A DNA stretch of 64,000 nt from NCBI GenBank assembly GCA_029204225.1, contig CM055109.1, positions 36,678,991 through 36,742,990 of the forward strand, given 5' to 3'. This document shows, piece by piece, positions 21,101 to 27,150 of this stretch. Both the position numbers and the translations under genes were made by a program. Within the stretch, counting starts at the first letter, position 1, and every line of letters begins with the position of its first letter. The notes under the pieces were generated by a model. That model saw only the letters and a program-made list of their open reading frames with translations, had not been told where the DNA came from and made no database searches. Origin of the DNA: Diphasiastrum complanatum (taxonomy: Eukaryota; Streptophyta; Lycopodiopsida; Lycopodiales; Lycopodiaceae).

Positions 21101-22604
21101 CAAGGGTTTGAAACGGAAAAGAATCGGCAACCTTGGGTAAGGATCAGTGAATCGGTTTTAGGGTTTTCTTTTTTTTAGGGGACTTTTTCCTAGCCTTATA
21201 TTATAGCAAGAACAAGTGCTTTTTAGTGTTTAAATTCCAATGTACATTATAATCAATCAACAATCAATCTTGAATCCAATGGCGATCTCGAAACGGCGAT
21301 TGATTATAATGTACTTATTCTAGTTCAAAATGTACGTCTCTACTGTTGGTTAGGGTTGCCTTCTGAAGTTTATAAAGCTTGAGTGGCACGCGTACATTTA
21401 GGCAAAAACAGTCCCATTTCGATCGGTTAGGGTTGCCTTTTGAAGTTCATGAAGCTTGAGTGGCACATTTACATTTAGGCAAAAATAGTCCCATTTCAAA
21501 ATGGCTCAAAACTGATTTCTTTTTCCCATTTCAAAAAAAAAAATCCGATTCAAACAGTCCTTTCAAATCGGACCGTTTTAAAATGGCGATTCTTTGAATG
21601 AATTGCGACTCGAAGAAACTATGCTTAGATTATAATCAAATTCAAAGGTGGCTTGTAGAAAATATTGCGGGCTAGCTAGGATTTGCTCTCCACACTGGAG
21701 CTCAACGAACTTTTCGTCCAATGATGTGCTCTGTGACCTATAGTTCTGGCCATTATCTCAAATTGTCTTAAAAACTTCTGAATTCCCCCAGAAAGTGCTA
21801 TTCACAAGGCTGCTGGTCACGTACCATTTTCTTCAAAAAATGGTCTCCCGAGGACCAACTGCTTCAAAAAGGAAGGAAAATAGATAAACAATGGAGGCCA
21901 AGGGAAATACAAAACACGCCATTGTTCCAGCAAAAATAGCATGTTTTCTGGCATCATCACTTTCAAATCTAGTACAAACCTGTTCCAGATCAAAACAAGG
22001 AAACTCATGCTCTACTTGTTGAAGCATGAGAACTGCAAACTTGATGGTCATGTCATGTATTGGAGACTTTACTCTGGAGCCTCAAGAACTAAATTGCTAC
22101 ACTCTGAACATGATCAACTGGCAACATTTTCCAGTTTTCCTCCACTTTTTCCGTTTTTGTGATGCTAACTGCAGGAACTGACAACCTATCACACTTTGAA
22201 TTCACACAGATTGGTATACCAAAGATAATGAAGAGAAAAGTTACAATCTACACATAAAGAGGTTAATTATACAAATACATGGTCAATGTTCCAGTTGTAC
22301 ATCATTGAAACAGAAATCTGATAGCCGAGGCACCTAAAATCAGTATATGGGTCCTAAAGAAGGTAGATACTGAAAATAATTCATCAACTGTGAATGATCA
22401 TGCTGAGAGAGACAAGGAACTCAAATCAACCATTCTGTACTTTTACCTCTTCACAAAATGTCATTGCAGTAAGTTTATAGCCTGCATTCACGAGATATTC
22501 TTTCACAATGCAGTTCAGATGTCTTGTCTCATGAGGACCTATTTGCTCCAAGTTGCCATGAGTTGTACTCCAAAAAAACATACCATCATTTCTGCTTGAG
22601 GAAT
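3921..22604 (-). CDS. RELCH: RELCH-like LisH/coiled-coil/HEAT-repeat protein, partial gene (9 exons seen)
   Basis: Nine minus-strand exons read 5' to 3' from 22,604 to 3,921, about 468 codons. The order is a LisH motif (exon 1), a conserved YYYxxY-type segment (exon 2), a coiled coil (exons 3-4), then HEAT repeats (exons 5-9). I recognise the HEAT part from plant RELCH/KIAA1468 homologues such as Arabidopsis At5g16210: ALPKIVPYVLINHRE, DSLTHTLFNLIKRPD, ELLPQCWEQINH, EERRLLVAQSCGEL, MFQLVCDPS. Human RELCH binds RAB11 on recycling endosomes and promotes cholesterol transfer to the trans-Golgi; the role in plants is not established here. Every junction has AG and GT ends, and those from exon 2 on are phase 0. 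The N-terminal exon(s) and the C-terminal half are not found in the window. The gene may continue on both sides through long introns, or it may be truncated. The internal order and intact frames argue for a real gene. Confidence 0.85.
4190..4399 (-). CDS. RELCH: RELCH-like exon 8 (HEAT)
   Basis: About 70 codons, phase 0, from INHKYEERRLLVAQSCGELG to LVPLFPNMEKYNK. Acceptor attgcag|ATCAAC; donor AATAAG|gtcatc, weak after the GT but placed by homology (family members read FPNTDKYxK then VEEMMFQL). Confidence 0.9.
4577..4651 (-). CDS. RELCH: RELCH-like exon 7 (HEAT)
   Basis: 25 codons, phase 0: ACVSLSNSVGELRVETELLP then QCWEQ. Acceptor tacttcag|GCATGC, donor GAGCAG|gtggaa. It joins exon 8 to give the diagnostic ELLPQCWEQINH. 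Confidence 0.92.
6462..6493. repeat. Short dispersed repeat, also at 51,569
   Basis: GTGGGACATGTACTTTATCA and the next 14 bases recur at 51,569. Here the match ends where the word-array element starts. At 51,569 it runs on into CTATGCCAGAC without an array. The two loci look like an occupied and an empty site in a repeat family. Confidence 0.6.
6494..6710 (+). mobile_element. hAT-like element with GAAACG/CGTTTC end array, 3'-truncated
   Basis: Begins CAGTGTTTAAAATGTTTC, then about 95 bp of GAAACG and CGTTTC words in both orientations, then an A/T stretch. After that comes a segment ending near GAAATTGGATGTATCTACTT that is shared with the interior of the complete element at 11,130-11,849. No right-hand inverted end or target duplication is found. 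It lies in an intron of the RELCH-like gene. Confidence 0.65.
6948..7076 (-). CDS. RELCH: RELCH-like exon 6 (HEAT)
   Basis: 43 codons, phase 0: ELLPLIICAIEHHPEPIIRD, then SLTHTLFNLIKRPDQEQRRI and IMD. This is the best conserved block of the family. Acceptor gtgcag|GAACTT, donor ATGGAT|gtaagt (near consensus). Confidence 0.92.
7213..7287 (-). CDS. RELCH: RELCH-like exon 5 (first HEAT helices)
   Basis: 25 codons, phase 0. Encodes VLEMIQILAGALPKIVPYVL then INHRE, nearly identical to the start of the HEAT domain in plant homologues. Acceptor gtctcag|GTGCTA, donor CGAGAG|gtacgc. Confidence 0.9.
7523..7879 (-). CDS. RELCH: RELCH-like exon 4 (end of coiled coil, acidic linker)
   Basis: Acceptor tttgtag|ATCTCC is clear. 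It begins ISQLNKSLKQAVHQ and runs into a Ser/Glu-rich, poorly conserved linker, as expected between the coiled coil and the HEAT domain. The donor is uncertain. CAA|gttggt at 7,523 is the phase-0 choice that fits the next exon (119 codons). A stronger-looking site, G|gtactg, upstream of it is in the wrong phase. Confidence 0.7.
7961..8089 (-). CDS. RELCH: RELCH-like exon 3 (coiled coil)
   Basis: 43 codons, phase 0, acceptor ttggcag|GATAAG and donor ATGGAG|gtagtg. The product has heptads such as LLKKIECLEKEKLSLISALE followed by AAEKLVKEYAME, and exon 4 carries on the same helix. Confidence 0.85.
9094..9400 (+). mobile_element. LINE fragment with internal deletion
   Basis: Reads GCRLGKIFIPILLYVDDVA (RT catalytic block, second position changed) and jumps to LISYLEPQCVALMLREM. 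In the LINE at 52.7 kb that second motif lies at the C-terminus of ORF2, so several hundred codons are missing between the two. Confidence 0.65.
9401..9678. other. Unassigned insert between LINE pieces
   Basis: On the plus strand an open stretch reads ELEAEKLSEDESYILSRDQH followed by RDRRHCIALKTEFHSYRATL. It is charged, helix-like and not from the LINE. I do not recognise it. On the minus strand the same DNA is also open. It could be a captured gene fragment. Confidence 0.3.
9679..11121 (+). pseudogene. LINE ORF2 C-terminal part and start of 3' UTR
   Basis: Broken frames cover the region after the RT (ALYSAHTWCPDLSR for ALYAAEVWCTGLS), the SSHQLAMRLVDT segment, and a zinc-finger-like C-terminal motif with CHLCSLQDVEADFHFIFRCP, matching CQLCSLAMVESEEHFLFTCP in the copy at 52.5 kb. 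The frame ends near 11,065. The 3' UTR starts after it and is interrupted at 11,122 by a hAT-like insertion. The LINE lies antisense to the RELCH-like gene within its intron. Confidence 0.75.
11122..11857. mobile_element. Non-autonomous hAT-like element with GAAACG word arrays (720 bp) and 8-bp target duplication
   Basis: The element is 11,130-11,849, flanked by perfect GTGGTCGA copies (11,122-11,129 and 11,850-11,857). Its ends are CAGTGTTTC and GAAACATTG, an inverted pair with one mismatch. Next to each end is an array of GAAACG/CGTTTC words (11,130-11,231 and 11,785-11,846); A18 and T13 runs follow the left one. The 8-bp duplication and CARTG ends are hAT characters, and AAACGG-type subterminal repeats are the transposase-binding sites of maize Ac (established for Ac, analogy here). 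The middle holds two copies of a roughly 230-bp segment. It interrupts a LINE 3' UTR, so it is younger than that LINE. Confidence 0.85.
11271..11725 (-). repeat. Internal duplication of the hAT-like element, possibly captured coding DNA
   Basis: Two copies (about 11,271-11,490 and 11,505-11,725) read on the minus strand as ESLVTSRYIQFHENALENAI, GEAVYGDYGHFPQSIIDTVM and CENLFMPIASTYYKAYGA. The second copy is fully open; the first has an insertion. The composition looks like a genuine protein exon rather than noise, but I do not recognise the family. Part of it also occurs in the truncated element at 6,628-6,710. Confidence 0.5.
11858..12101 (+). mobile_element. LINE 3' UTR end with hairpin and (CT)n tail
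   Basis: Continues the LINE 3' UTR after the hAT insertion. It has a palindrome TTTGGGTACCCAAA near the end, then AAGACGTTACTAATAA, two TTCTAA units and about 36 CT dinucleotides (12,029-12,101). The same order (hairpin with CTTTTGG, AAGAC-TTAATAA, pyrimidine repeat) is seen at 52.2, 53.2 and 53.5 kb, which marks the 3' end of this LINE family. Confidence 0.75.
12568..12813. mobile_element. Small hAT-like element built of GGTACC words (230 bp)
   Basis: The element is 12,576-12,805. The flanks TGAACGCA and TGAACGTA are a probable 8-bp target duplication with one mismatch. The left end is TAGGTCTCGCGGTACC; the reversed right end contains TAGTGCCCTGTGGTACC, offset by about 4 bases. Both ends are packed with GGTACC(G) words around an A/T-rich centre. 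The right end closely matches TAGTACCCCGTGGTACC at 55,584, next to a hAT transposase. Confidence 0.7.
12936..13419 (+). mobile_element. Ty1/copia solo LTR
   Basis: Begins TGTTAG and shares CATAGGTTAC, TTGACCC, AAAGGTCG and TTGTGTAACC in order with the copia 3' LTR at 19,407. It is flanked by TGCAT and TGCAC, a likely 5-bp target duplication with one change. No primer-binding site follows, so this is a solo LTR rather than the 5' LTR of the copia at 15.3-19.4 kb. It lies inside the remains of a minus-strand copia LTR. Confidence 0.65.
13420..13832 (-). mobile_element. LTR of a minus-strand copia element (left limit uncertain)
   Basis: Read on the minus strand it starts TGTTGGATTATT after a purine tract (GGGGGCG). 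It shares TCTGCAGTTTTATTCATG and GCATAGTCTGTAGAAATAC-like blocks with the LTR at 50.8-51.34 kb, so both belong to one family. The true end probably lies left of 12.9 kb, the LTR being split by the solo LTR and the GGTACC element. Confidence 0.6.
13833..14468 (-). pseudogene. Ty1/copia RT end and RNase H, minus strand, decayed
   Basis: RNase H signature IALSSTELEFIAASQATKAV followed by VWLQNLL, preceded on the minus strand by MYAMICTRPNIAFAISSLSQ in broken frames (the junction of RT and RNase H). Several stops are present. The 3' end reads into the purine tract and LTR at 13,832. The 5' part is cut at about 14,470, where an unrelated open frame begins on the other strand. Confidence 0.75.
14461..14829 (+). 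CDS. Uncharacterised 122-codon open frame, coiled-coil end
   Basis: The N-terminal half is Ser/Thr/Ala-rich. The C-terminal half, KIYTPAKSFEQYILSYIEQI then KEESNSLRKEMAQLQATIQ, is a convincing amphipathic coiled coil that ends shortly before a stop. The beginning abuts the minus-strand copia remnant, so the true start is probably lost. I do not recognise a family. It may be a captured host 3' exon or the N-terminal gene of the copia element downstream. Whether it is expressed is unknown. Confidence 0.35.
   Translation: MIWVLMHLLLPTIVEEPILLSTVDATPTQCASTASKDGASTSTPNDAVDKGSAFHTPCPPSARRSSFLLPKIYTPAKSFEQYILSYIEQIKEESNSLRKEMAQLQATIQSMSADRGEDQFAF
14830..15306 (+). other. Presumed untranslated leader of the copia element
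   Basis: No gene. It contains three diverged repeats of a GGAGGGCGCCCATC-like segment (around 14,850, 14,965 and 15,030). No LTR or primer-binding site is recognised, so the 5' LTR of the copia element to the right seems to be lost. Confidence 0.4.
15307..16160 (+). pseudogene. Ty1/copia Gag
   Basis: Starts at an ATG (MAKESESIGSLFNEDRLDGT) and has the copia Gag core NYSLWCYMIKNLLIAKGLWE. A frameshift near 15,500-15,520 moves the frame to KWDRRDAQAHSVIALSVKRS and on through SAWETLAKMFP, KVVYLRNQLSILKMQEGD and LVGLLLQEEQTR. Another frameshift near 15,960 leads to an intact CCHC zinc knuckle, CDYCKKFGHHIKEC (about 16,100-16,140). The capsid-like RNA-binding protein is therefore recognisable but not translatable in one piece. 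Confidence 0.85.
16370..16928 (+). pseudogene. Ty1/copia protease and GAG-pre-integrase region
   Basis: The aspartic protease active site WVIDSGATLHTT is intact at about 16,373. A frame change follows and the reading continues RNVLLIPGIKKNLISVSTI. The pre-integrase zinc region is LWHARYGHPNFASLKMLKR with a duplicated VCEGHVC. This ends at a stop at 16,928. Confidence 0.8.
16960..18378 (+). pseudogene. Ty1/copia integrase and N-terminal reverse transcriptase
   Basis: One open stretch of 472 codons. The integrase core has VHSDVCSPM (first Asp) and QQNGVAERKNHTL (Glu). Copia integrases carry the second catalytic Asp in a block of the form RTDNGGEY; here the chain runs QYIKT directly into TFGAYLRSKGIQH, so that block is deleted. 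The integrase C-terminus continues GYSSESKGYRLFNLDTNK. The RT begins with WEDAMQEEYDLLMKNHIW and has [19 protein letters not shown] and QLDIKTAFLNGDL. A TAA stop interrupts the RT at 18,376-18,378. Confidence 0.88.
18379..19375 (+). pseudogene. Ty1/copia reverse transcriptase (C-terminal) and RNase H
   Basis: Continues in the same frame after the stop: KKPLYGLKQAPRMWYQKIHT, then the polymerase box LLYVHDIIITG, in which the expected YVDD has lost its first Asp. RNase H has GFSDSD followed by a TAG where family members have Trp (18,961). A deletion joins KKQPTVAF to TECLWLRRLL, removing the ALSSTEAEY block. The end reads TKHIEIHYHFVREKL. The element cannot make active RT or RNase H. Confidence 0.85.
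19407..19595 (+). mobile_element. Ty1/copia 3' LTR, truncated
   Basis: Follows the purine tract TTAAGGAGGGTG and begins TGTTAG. It is homologous over about 190 bp to the solo LTR at 12,936 (CCATAGGTTAC, TTGACCC, AAAGGTCG, TTGTGTAACC, GTGGGTCC, TAGG). It breaks off near 19,595. Confidence 0.75.
19799..20119 (+). mobile_element. Ty3/gypsy-type LTR (solo or 3' LTR)
   Basis: Preceded by the polypurine tract AGGGGGAAGAA and starts TGTTACGTCATG, like the LTR at 25,299 (minus strand, TGTTACGTACCC). It contains a TATA-like ATTATATAAAC and ends CCTACA; a weak primer-site-like TTTTGGTAATGA follows. The 200 bp to its left (19,596-19,798) are probably the decayed 3' end of its internal region, but I cannot assign a domain. 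Confidence 0.55.
20379..20486 (-). CDS. RELCH: RELCH-like exon 2
   Basis: 36 codons, acceptor tgtgcag|GTTGTA and donor GAAAAG|gttaac, phase 0 at both ends. It starts VVDQDLNGWQD and continues YIYYQHYITTSSGGEK. Plant homologues have a counterpart directly after LisH, of the form VTDQxLDxWQ...YYYYQYLSS...EEK. The exon is too small to stand out as an open frame and is easily missed. The next exon is 12.3 kb away. Confidence 0.8.
21066..21630. mobile_element. hAT-like element with 8-bp target duplication in a RELCH-like intron (549 bp)
   Basis: The element is 21,074-21,622 between perfect GCTTAGAT copies (21,066-21,073 and 21,623-21,630). The left end, CAATGTTTCATGG, is identical over 13 bases to the reversed right end of the element at 11,849. 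The right end is GAAACTAT. Inside are GAAACG/GAAACGG and GAATCGG/CGATTC words, A/T runs, a pair of oppositely oriented ATTATAATCAATC segments, and a tandem pair of about 75 bp at 21,345-21,500. Same family as 11,130, with drifted words. Confidence 0.85.
22447..22604 (-). CDS. RELCH: RELCH-like exon 1 (LisH motif)
   Basis: Encodes a polar stretch followed by HLNCIVKEYLVNAGYKLTAM, a good LisH signature (aliphatic-x2-YLxxxGY-x-TAxxF-x-E), ending MTFCEE. The donor is GAG|gtaaaa. The acceptor at 22,604 (ctgcag|AT) is my choice and uncertain; it would give a non-zero phase, unlike all other junctions. No initiator methionine with supporting context is seen, so at least one 5' exon is missing. Confidence 0.75.
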
Positions 22605-23452
22605 CTGCAGAATGTGTAGCATGAGCTGTTGTACATATACAACATGATTCAGTATGATAATAGATCATTATTATCTGATAAAACCAAATCGCAATCACAA
22701 CACGATTTTTTTAAACATACCAGTTATCAAAAGCTTTTGCACACAAAAAAATCGAACCAAAAAACAGCAGACATGTTCAAGCCTTCCTAGAGTTAAGTCC
22801 CTTGAACGAACCTCCCTTTCACTTTGTTCTGGTTGTATATGCACAATATAGATGTTGGGTTTGAATTATTATGTCTCATCTGTACTTGCTTTCAATTGCA
22901 TCTCTCTATGTTGTTGATATTCTAAAGCACGGGAAGGTGGTAAATTGGGCACCCCACCGGAAAATCTTATCACATAGAAGTCAAACACTGGAATTATGGG
23001 GTTTTCCAATTTGACAAGAAACTAACTTTACGCTGCCTGATAGATTCTTTGACCACAAGGTCAGAGATTCTAGGGCTACCTGTAAAGTAGAAAGTGAAAC
23101 AAACAATACCTAGATGTTACCCATTCAGTTTGAGAAACCTAAAATTTTGCGCATCTCTGCCCATCTTCATCCGATGATATCATGGCTATCTTGTTTGTTT
23201 GCCATAACTAGGCATGGAACACTTCTCACTTCAAAAAGAAGCAAGAAAGCAACCACTTTTTTAGGCAGGTAGAAGTATGAGAAAGTAGGATTGTGACCAA
23301 CAAAAACAGGATTGCAACTAGCAAGAAGGCGCCAGAATTCAGATGCCAATGGACTACACAAAAGAAGGTGATCTTCAAAACAGAGTTCTAATCATCAGCA
23401 GAGAAGTAATCAATACAAGCACCATCACATTATACTTGTGTGTGCCCTTGCG
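22605..23452. other. Unassigned DNA, 5' side of the RELCH-like exon 1
   Basis: Presumably the intron or 5' flank of the gene. No exon with the expected N-terminal LisH/coiled-coil residues is recognised and no promoter element can be claimed. Confidence 0.45.
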
Positions 23453-23705
23453 GGCCCAAATCCTGCAGCAATGTCATGACAACCCTTGTGGCTGGTCACC
23501 TAGGCATACAGAGGACACTTGACCTTGTTAGGCAGAATTTCCTGGAATTCTTGGATATAGGCATCTAACGGCCTAGTACCCATCTGCACGGTGGCGAAAC
23601 GCCGCCAATGCTCAAAATCATCCAACACCGAAAGAAAAGTTGTTTTAAAGGCTTCTTGAAAGGCATCCCAAGTAGAAGGGGCACTAGCCCTCTCCTTCAA
23701 ATCTC
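23453..23705. mobile_element. Chimeric gypsy scrap: integrase piece (+) joined to Gag piece (-)
   Basis: 23,453-23,542 on the plus strand repeats the integrase zinc region at 26,146-26,235 (ILQQCHDNPC...), with about 90% identity. At AATTTC it switches directly to a minus-strand Gag fragment (23,541-23,705) reading TWDAFQEAFKTTFLSVLDDF, RRFATVQMGTRPLDAYIQEF. The two pieces come from different parts and strands of chromovirus-type gypsy elements. Confidence 0.75.
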
Positions 23706-24990
23706 CTTTTCCTTCCTAAAAAGCCTTGCTAGGTGGCGGGCCTTATGGACGCCACCTAGCAAGCACATGGGCCCTAATAACAAGTGGCATCCCCTTATGG
23801 GGTCCACCTACCCTCACAACACATGGCTACCACCCTCCCTACGCCACCTCACCCTAGAGTCACTTGGGTCACGTCCCCATCCACCTTTTCGGTCACCGCC
23901 TTAACCTCTTGGACTTATGGCCCAAAAACACACCTAAATCTCCTCTAAGGCTTGTCCTTAGGCTTGAGAGGAGGTGCTTGGTTCAAGAGGAGGAGGTGGA
24001 GGATAAAACTTCAAATTTCCTCCTAAAAAGTAAAGAAGATGGAGGATTTGCAATTTTTTTTTGTGTGTGTATAGGTGGAGGTTTACAAGGAGGTGGATTA
24101 AGGCTGCAAAAGATAAAAAGAAGGGCACACAGGTCTGTACTTGCAGCAAGTACAACCTACAAGTACAATTGTATACTTCTCTTTAATTTCCCCCTTTCTT
24201 AAAAATTTCCATGAGAAAGCTATGGTTCAAAATAGCTTTATGTGCTTTCAAGTTTGTAAATAAACTCTAAAACTCAAAGTTTGTTATTAAAACTTTGAAA
24301 ACTTAACTTATAAGCGTTAACATGTACTTTTAAAGTACACAAAAGTTTAATCACAAAATTTAGTAGTTTAAAGGTTACAAAGTTTAATAGTCAAAGTTTT
24401 CAAAGCTTACTAAACTTTGAGCAGGCAGACGTTCGTTTATTGCAAAGTGTACCTTAAGGTCTGACTTTAATTAACAGCAACATCACATCACAAGTACTTT
24501 ATTAAAAGTACAAAAAAGATGTAATATAAGAATTCTTAACTCCTCTCCCTCAAGAATTAGCCTGCTGCCTGCGGCTCTTTGTTGTCCGCCTGCAATAAAT
24601 TGCAAAAACCGTACGGACGCCACGCGCGCGGGCGCACAGGTGCCCAGCGAAATTTTCTTTTTTTTTCAAATTTTTTTTTGCATGAGTTAAAAAAACCCAG
24701 AAGCAAAAAAAAACTTCCGACTTCCGAGTCCCAAAAATAAGGCCAGAAAACGAAATCGGCTTTTGAAGTTTTTAAAACCGCCAAAAATTCAAAAAACCGA
24801 TAACTTCCACCATAGCTAGCAAAGGTGGCTCGTTTTCAATCAAAACGACCTCGGATTGAGACGAACCAAAAAGCAAAGTTGTTCAGTTCGATTCAACGAA
24901 TTCAACTAAGCCTTCAGAAAACATCAGCTAAAAGCTTAAACCAACCAAAAACGTAAGTTAGAGCGATTGCACCTTATTCACAATGATCGG
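23706..24990 (-). mobile_element. Gypsy leader/5' internal region, minus strand, decayed
   Basis: Lies between the Gag scrap and the primer-binding site at 24,991. There are no complete open frames. It is AT-rich with long A/T runs and a CCACCTAGCAAG inverted pair at 23,727-23,765 (GCTAGGTGGCG and CGCCACCTAGC). Assigned by position only. Confidence 0.4.
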
Positions 24991-25299
24991 TGGCTCTGAT
25001 ACCAACTGTTAGAATCCCCATCGTCGTGCCGGTCACAAGAATCCCCATCGTCGCTCATGGAGATCCACGTCTATATACATAGTCCAGGTGGGTCATCTCC
25101 GTCCATAGGAGTCACGCATGACCAATGACACGCGGCCGTTGTGCACACTGACGCGAGTCCATAACCACGAGTCACCGCGCGCCAATAAGACATTGACACG
25201 TGGCACCCATAAGACCTATAGCTTCAGGTCAGCGTTCCGTCCCATAACTGAGACCGTCACCTCAAGTTTCCTGTTGCATGCCCTTATGGGTACGTAACA
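24991..25299 (-). mobile_element. Gypsy LTR (25,007-25,299) with primer-binding site
   Basis: On the minus strand: purine tract AAAGGGGGAGGGAA, then LTR from TGTTACGTACCC to GATTCTAACA (293 bp), then TTGGTATCAGAGCCACC, an initiator-Met tRNA primer site. So the LTR has a polypurine tract upstream and a primer site downstream, as at the shared LTR between two tandem copies. Confidence 0.8.
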
Positions 25300-25394
25300 T
25301 TCCCTCCCCCTTTAAGAGTCTCCGCCGGTTCTCCGCAAACTATCGCAAATGCAGTTCACTTTGCAAAAATCTTCAATGACACCCATTTTGCCTC

Positions 25395-25968
25395 TCGCAA
25401 GGGGCAAAGTTTGCCCAAGGCTGAGCAGAAAGAAAAGAAATTTTTCAAGAAGCGGGGCAGAGACAAGACAGACATCGGTTCCCAAGGCGAGAAAAAACAA
25501 GTCAAGTTGGATCGCGCAAACTATGACAAGGCGAGAACCGGTGGCTTGTTCTTCTCCTACATGCAGAAGGGGCATCTTTCAAAAGATTGCCCAAAGAAAA
25601 AGCAAAAGAAATCTGGCGGGCAACCTAAATCTTTTAAAGCGCCAAGTAATTCTTGTATTTCTTTTGTTGATTTATCCTTTAAGGATGGCATTAGTTGCAA
25701 CAATTGTTGTTTTGATACAGCTGTTTTTGGCCCCCACGTTCTCGTTCCTATGAATGGAATTGTAGGACGCCGAGCTGTGACTGTTCTTTTTGATGATGGT
25801 TCCACACATAACTTCATAAATGCTAAACTGGTGCAGAAGCTCAAGGCGGCTACCGCACCAAGTAATCACTTGTATGTGGTGAAAATGGCGTCGGAGGAAG
25901 ACGGCAAGCTTGGGATCAGCTTGTTCCTCAGCCGCCGCTTCCGATTCAAGATTATGTTGAACCACTAG
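25395..25968 (+). pseudogene. Ty3/gypsy Gag end and protease
   Basis: Lysine-rich nucleocapsid with a damaged zinc knuckle (LFFSYMQKGHLSKDC; the first two Cys are lost). Then comes the conserved CCFDTAVFGPHVLVPMNGIV segment and the retropepsin site VTVLFDDGSTHNFINAKL (DDG in place of DSG/DTG). The RT and RNase H are deleted: within 70 bases after 25,968 the sequence passes to integrase. Confidence 0.8.
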
Positions 25969-26032
25969 ATTTTTTGGTCGCATCTGGCTAGATGTCCTGA
26001 CAGGAAATTCTAGATCTAGTGATGACCTTGGG

Positions 26033-27150
26033 ATGCAGGATCCCAAGCAATCCCGAAATGATAAGATACTTGAAGACTATTTCATAAGGAATAGCCTGCT
26101 TTTCCGGAAGGGAAAGGTTTGTTTGCCGGATAGGGAGAACTTGGAGGCCCAAATCCTACAGCAGTGTCATGACAACCCTTGTGCTGGTCACCCAAGCATA
26201 CAGAGGACACTTGACCTTGTTAGGCAGAATTTCTTCTGGCCTAAGATCAAAGGTCATGTGGAGGCTTACGTTCAAAGTTGTGAACAATGTCAGCAAAACA
26301 AAGCAGAAAGACTCAAAGTTGCGGGTCTTCTACATCCCTTGGAAATTCCCAGTAAGAAATGGGAAAGAATTTCAATGGATTTTGTGGTTGGACTCCCTAA
26401 AACTCGAAGTGATCACGATGCCATTTGGGTGGTGGTTGACAGGCTAACCAAGATAGCGCAATTTATACCAACTAAATTAACTGTCAAGGCATCTGAACTA
26501 GCCCAGCTTTTCATTGAAAAGTTGTTCAGATTGAATGGTTTGCCGAATGATATTGTTAGTGATCGTGACTCCAAGTTCACTGGCAAGTTTTGGCAAGCAG
26601 GTTTTGAAAAACTTGAAACAACCCTTAGTCCTAGTTCTTCGGATCACCCAGAATCTAATGGGGAGACAGAACGTGTCAACCAGACATTGGAAGTTATGCT
26701 TAGAGCATATGTTTCTCACCAACAGTCTGATTGGGAAAAGTATCTCCCTTTGGTTGAGTTCGCGCACAATAGTGCCAAGCATTCTGCCACCGGATTCAGT
26801 CCTTTTATGCTAATGTATGGCTTTTAGTCGCGTTCTCCAGTTTCGGTCGGACTCAAAGGTCTCAAGGTGCAAGCTGCAGTAGATTTCCTGCAAGATATGC
26901 ACGAAATGCTGCTAGTGGCCAAGGAAAGCATGAAAACCGCTCAGGATAGAGCTCAGTTTTATGCTAACCGCGGTCGCTCACCTTGGGATACTGAGGTCAA
27001 AACCTGGGTGTATCTTAAAATCCATAAGGATTCAAAGGTACTTCGGATGGGAAAATGCCATAAGCTATCTCCTCAATATAGCGGAACTTATAAGGTTGTA
27101 AAGAAAATCAACCCGGTCGCTTATCAGCTAGATCTTCCGATTGGGGTTGG
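26033..27150 (+). pseudogene. Ty3/gypsy integrase
   Basis: HHCC zinc region (CHDNPCAGHPSIQRTLDLV, SCEQCQQNKAERLK). The DDE core has SMDFVVGLPKT, IVSDRDSKFTGKFWQ and ESNGETERVNQTLE, all three acidic residues kept. Then EFAHNSAKHSATGFSPFML. A stop at 26,825-26,827 follows MYGF, and the frame resumes with VDFLQDMHEMLLVAKESMKT and the integrase C-terminal domain YSGTYKVVKKINPVAYQLDL. At about 27,150, where VHPVFHVSRLK-like residues would follow, it is cut by an inverted LTR. It is the best preserved integrase in the window. Confidence 0.88.

Noticed and set aside
21833-22051. Minus-strand open frame between RELCH-like exons 1 and 2 as a further exon
   Set aside because: Exon 1 ends MTFCEE and exon 2 begins VVDQDL, which are contiguous in homologues; the frame has no family residues.
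25312-25575. Minus-strand frame as pol 3' end belonging to the LTR at 25,299
   Set aside because: It overlaps the plus-strand gypsy nucleocapsid and shows no chromodomain or integrase residues; only the last few codons before the purine tract could belong to the minus element.
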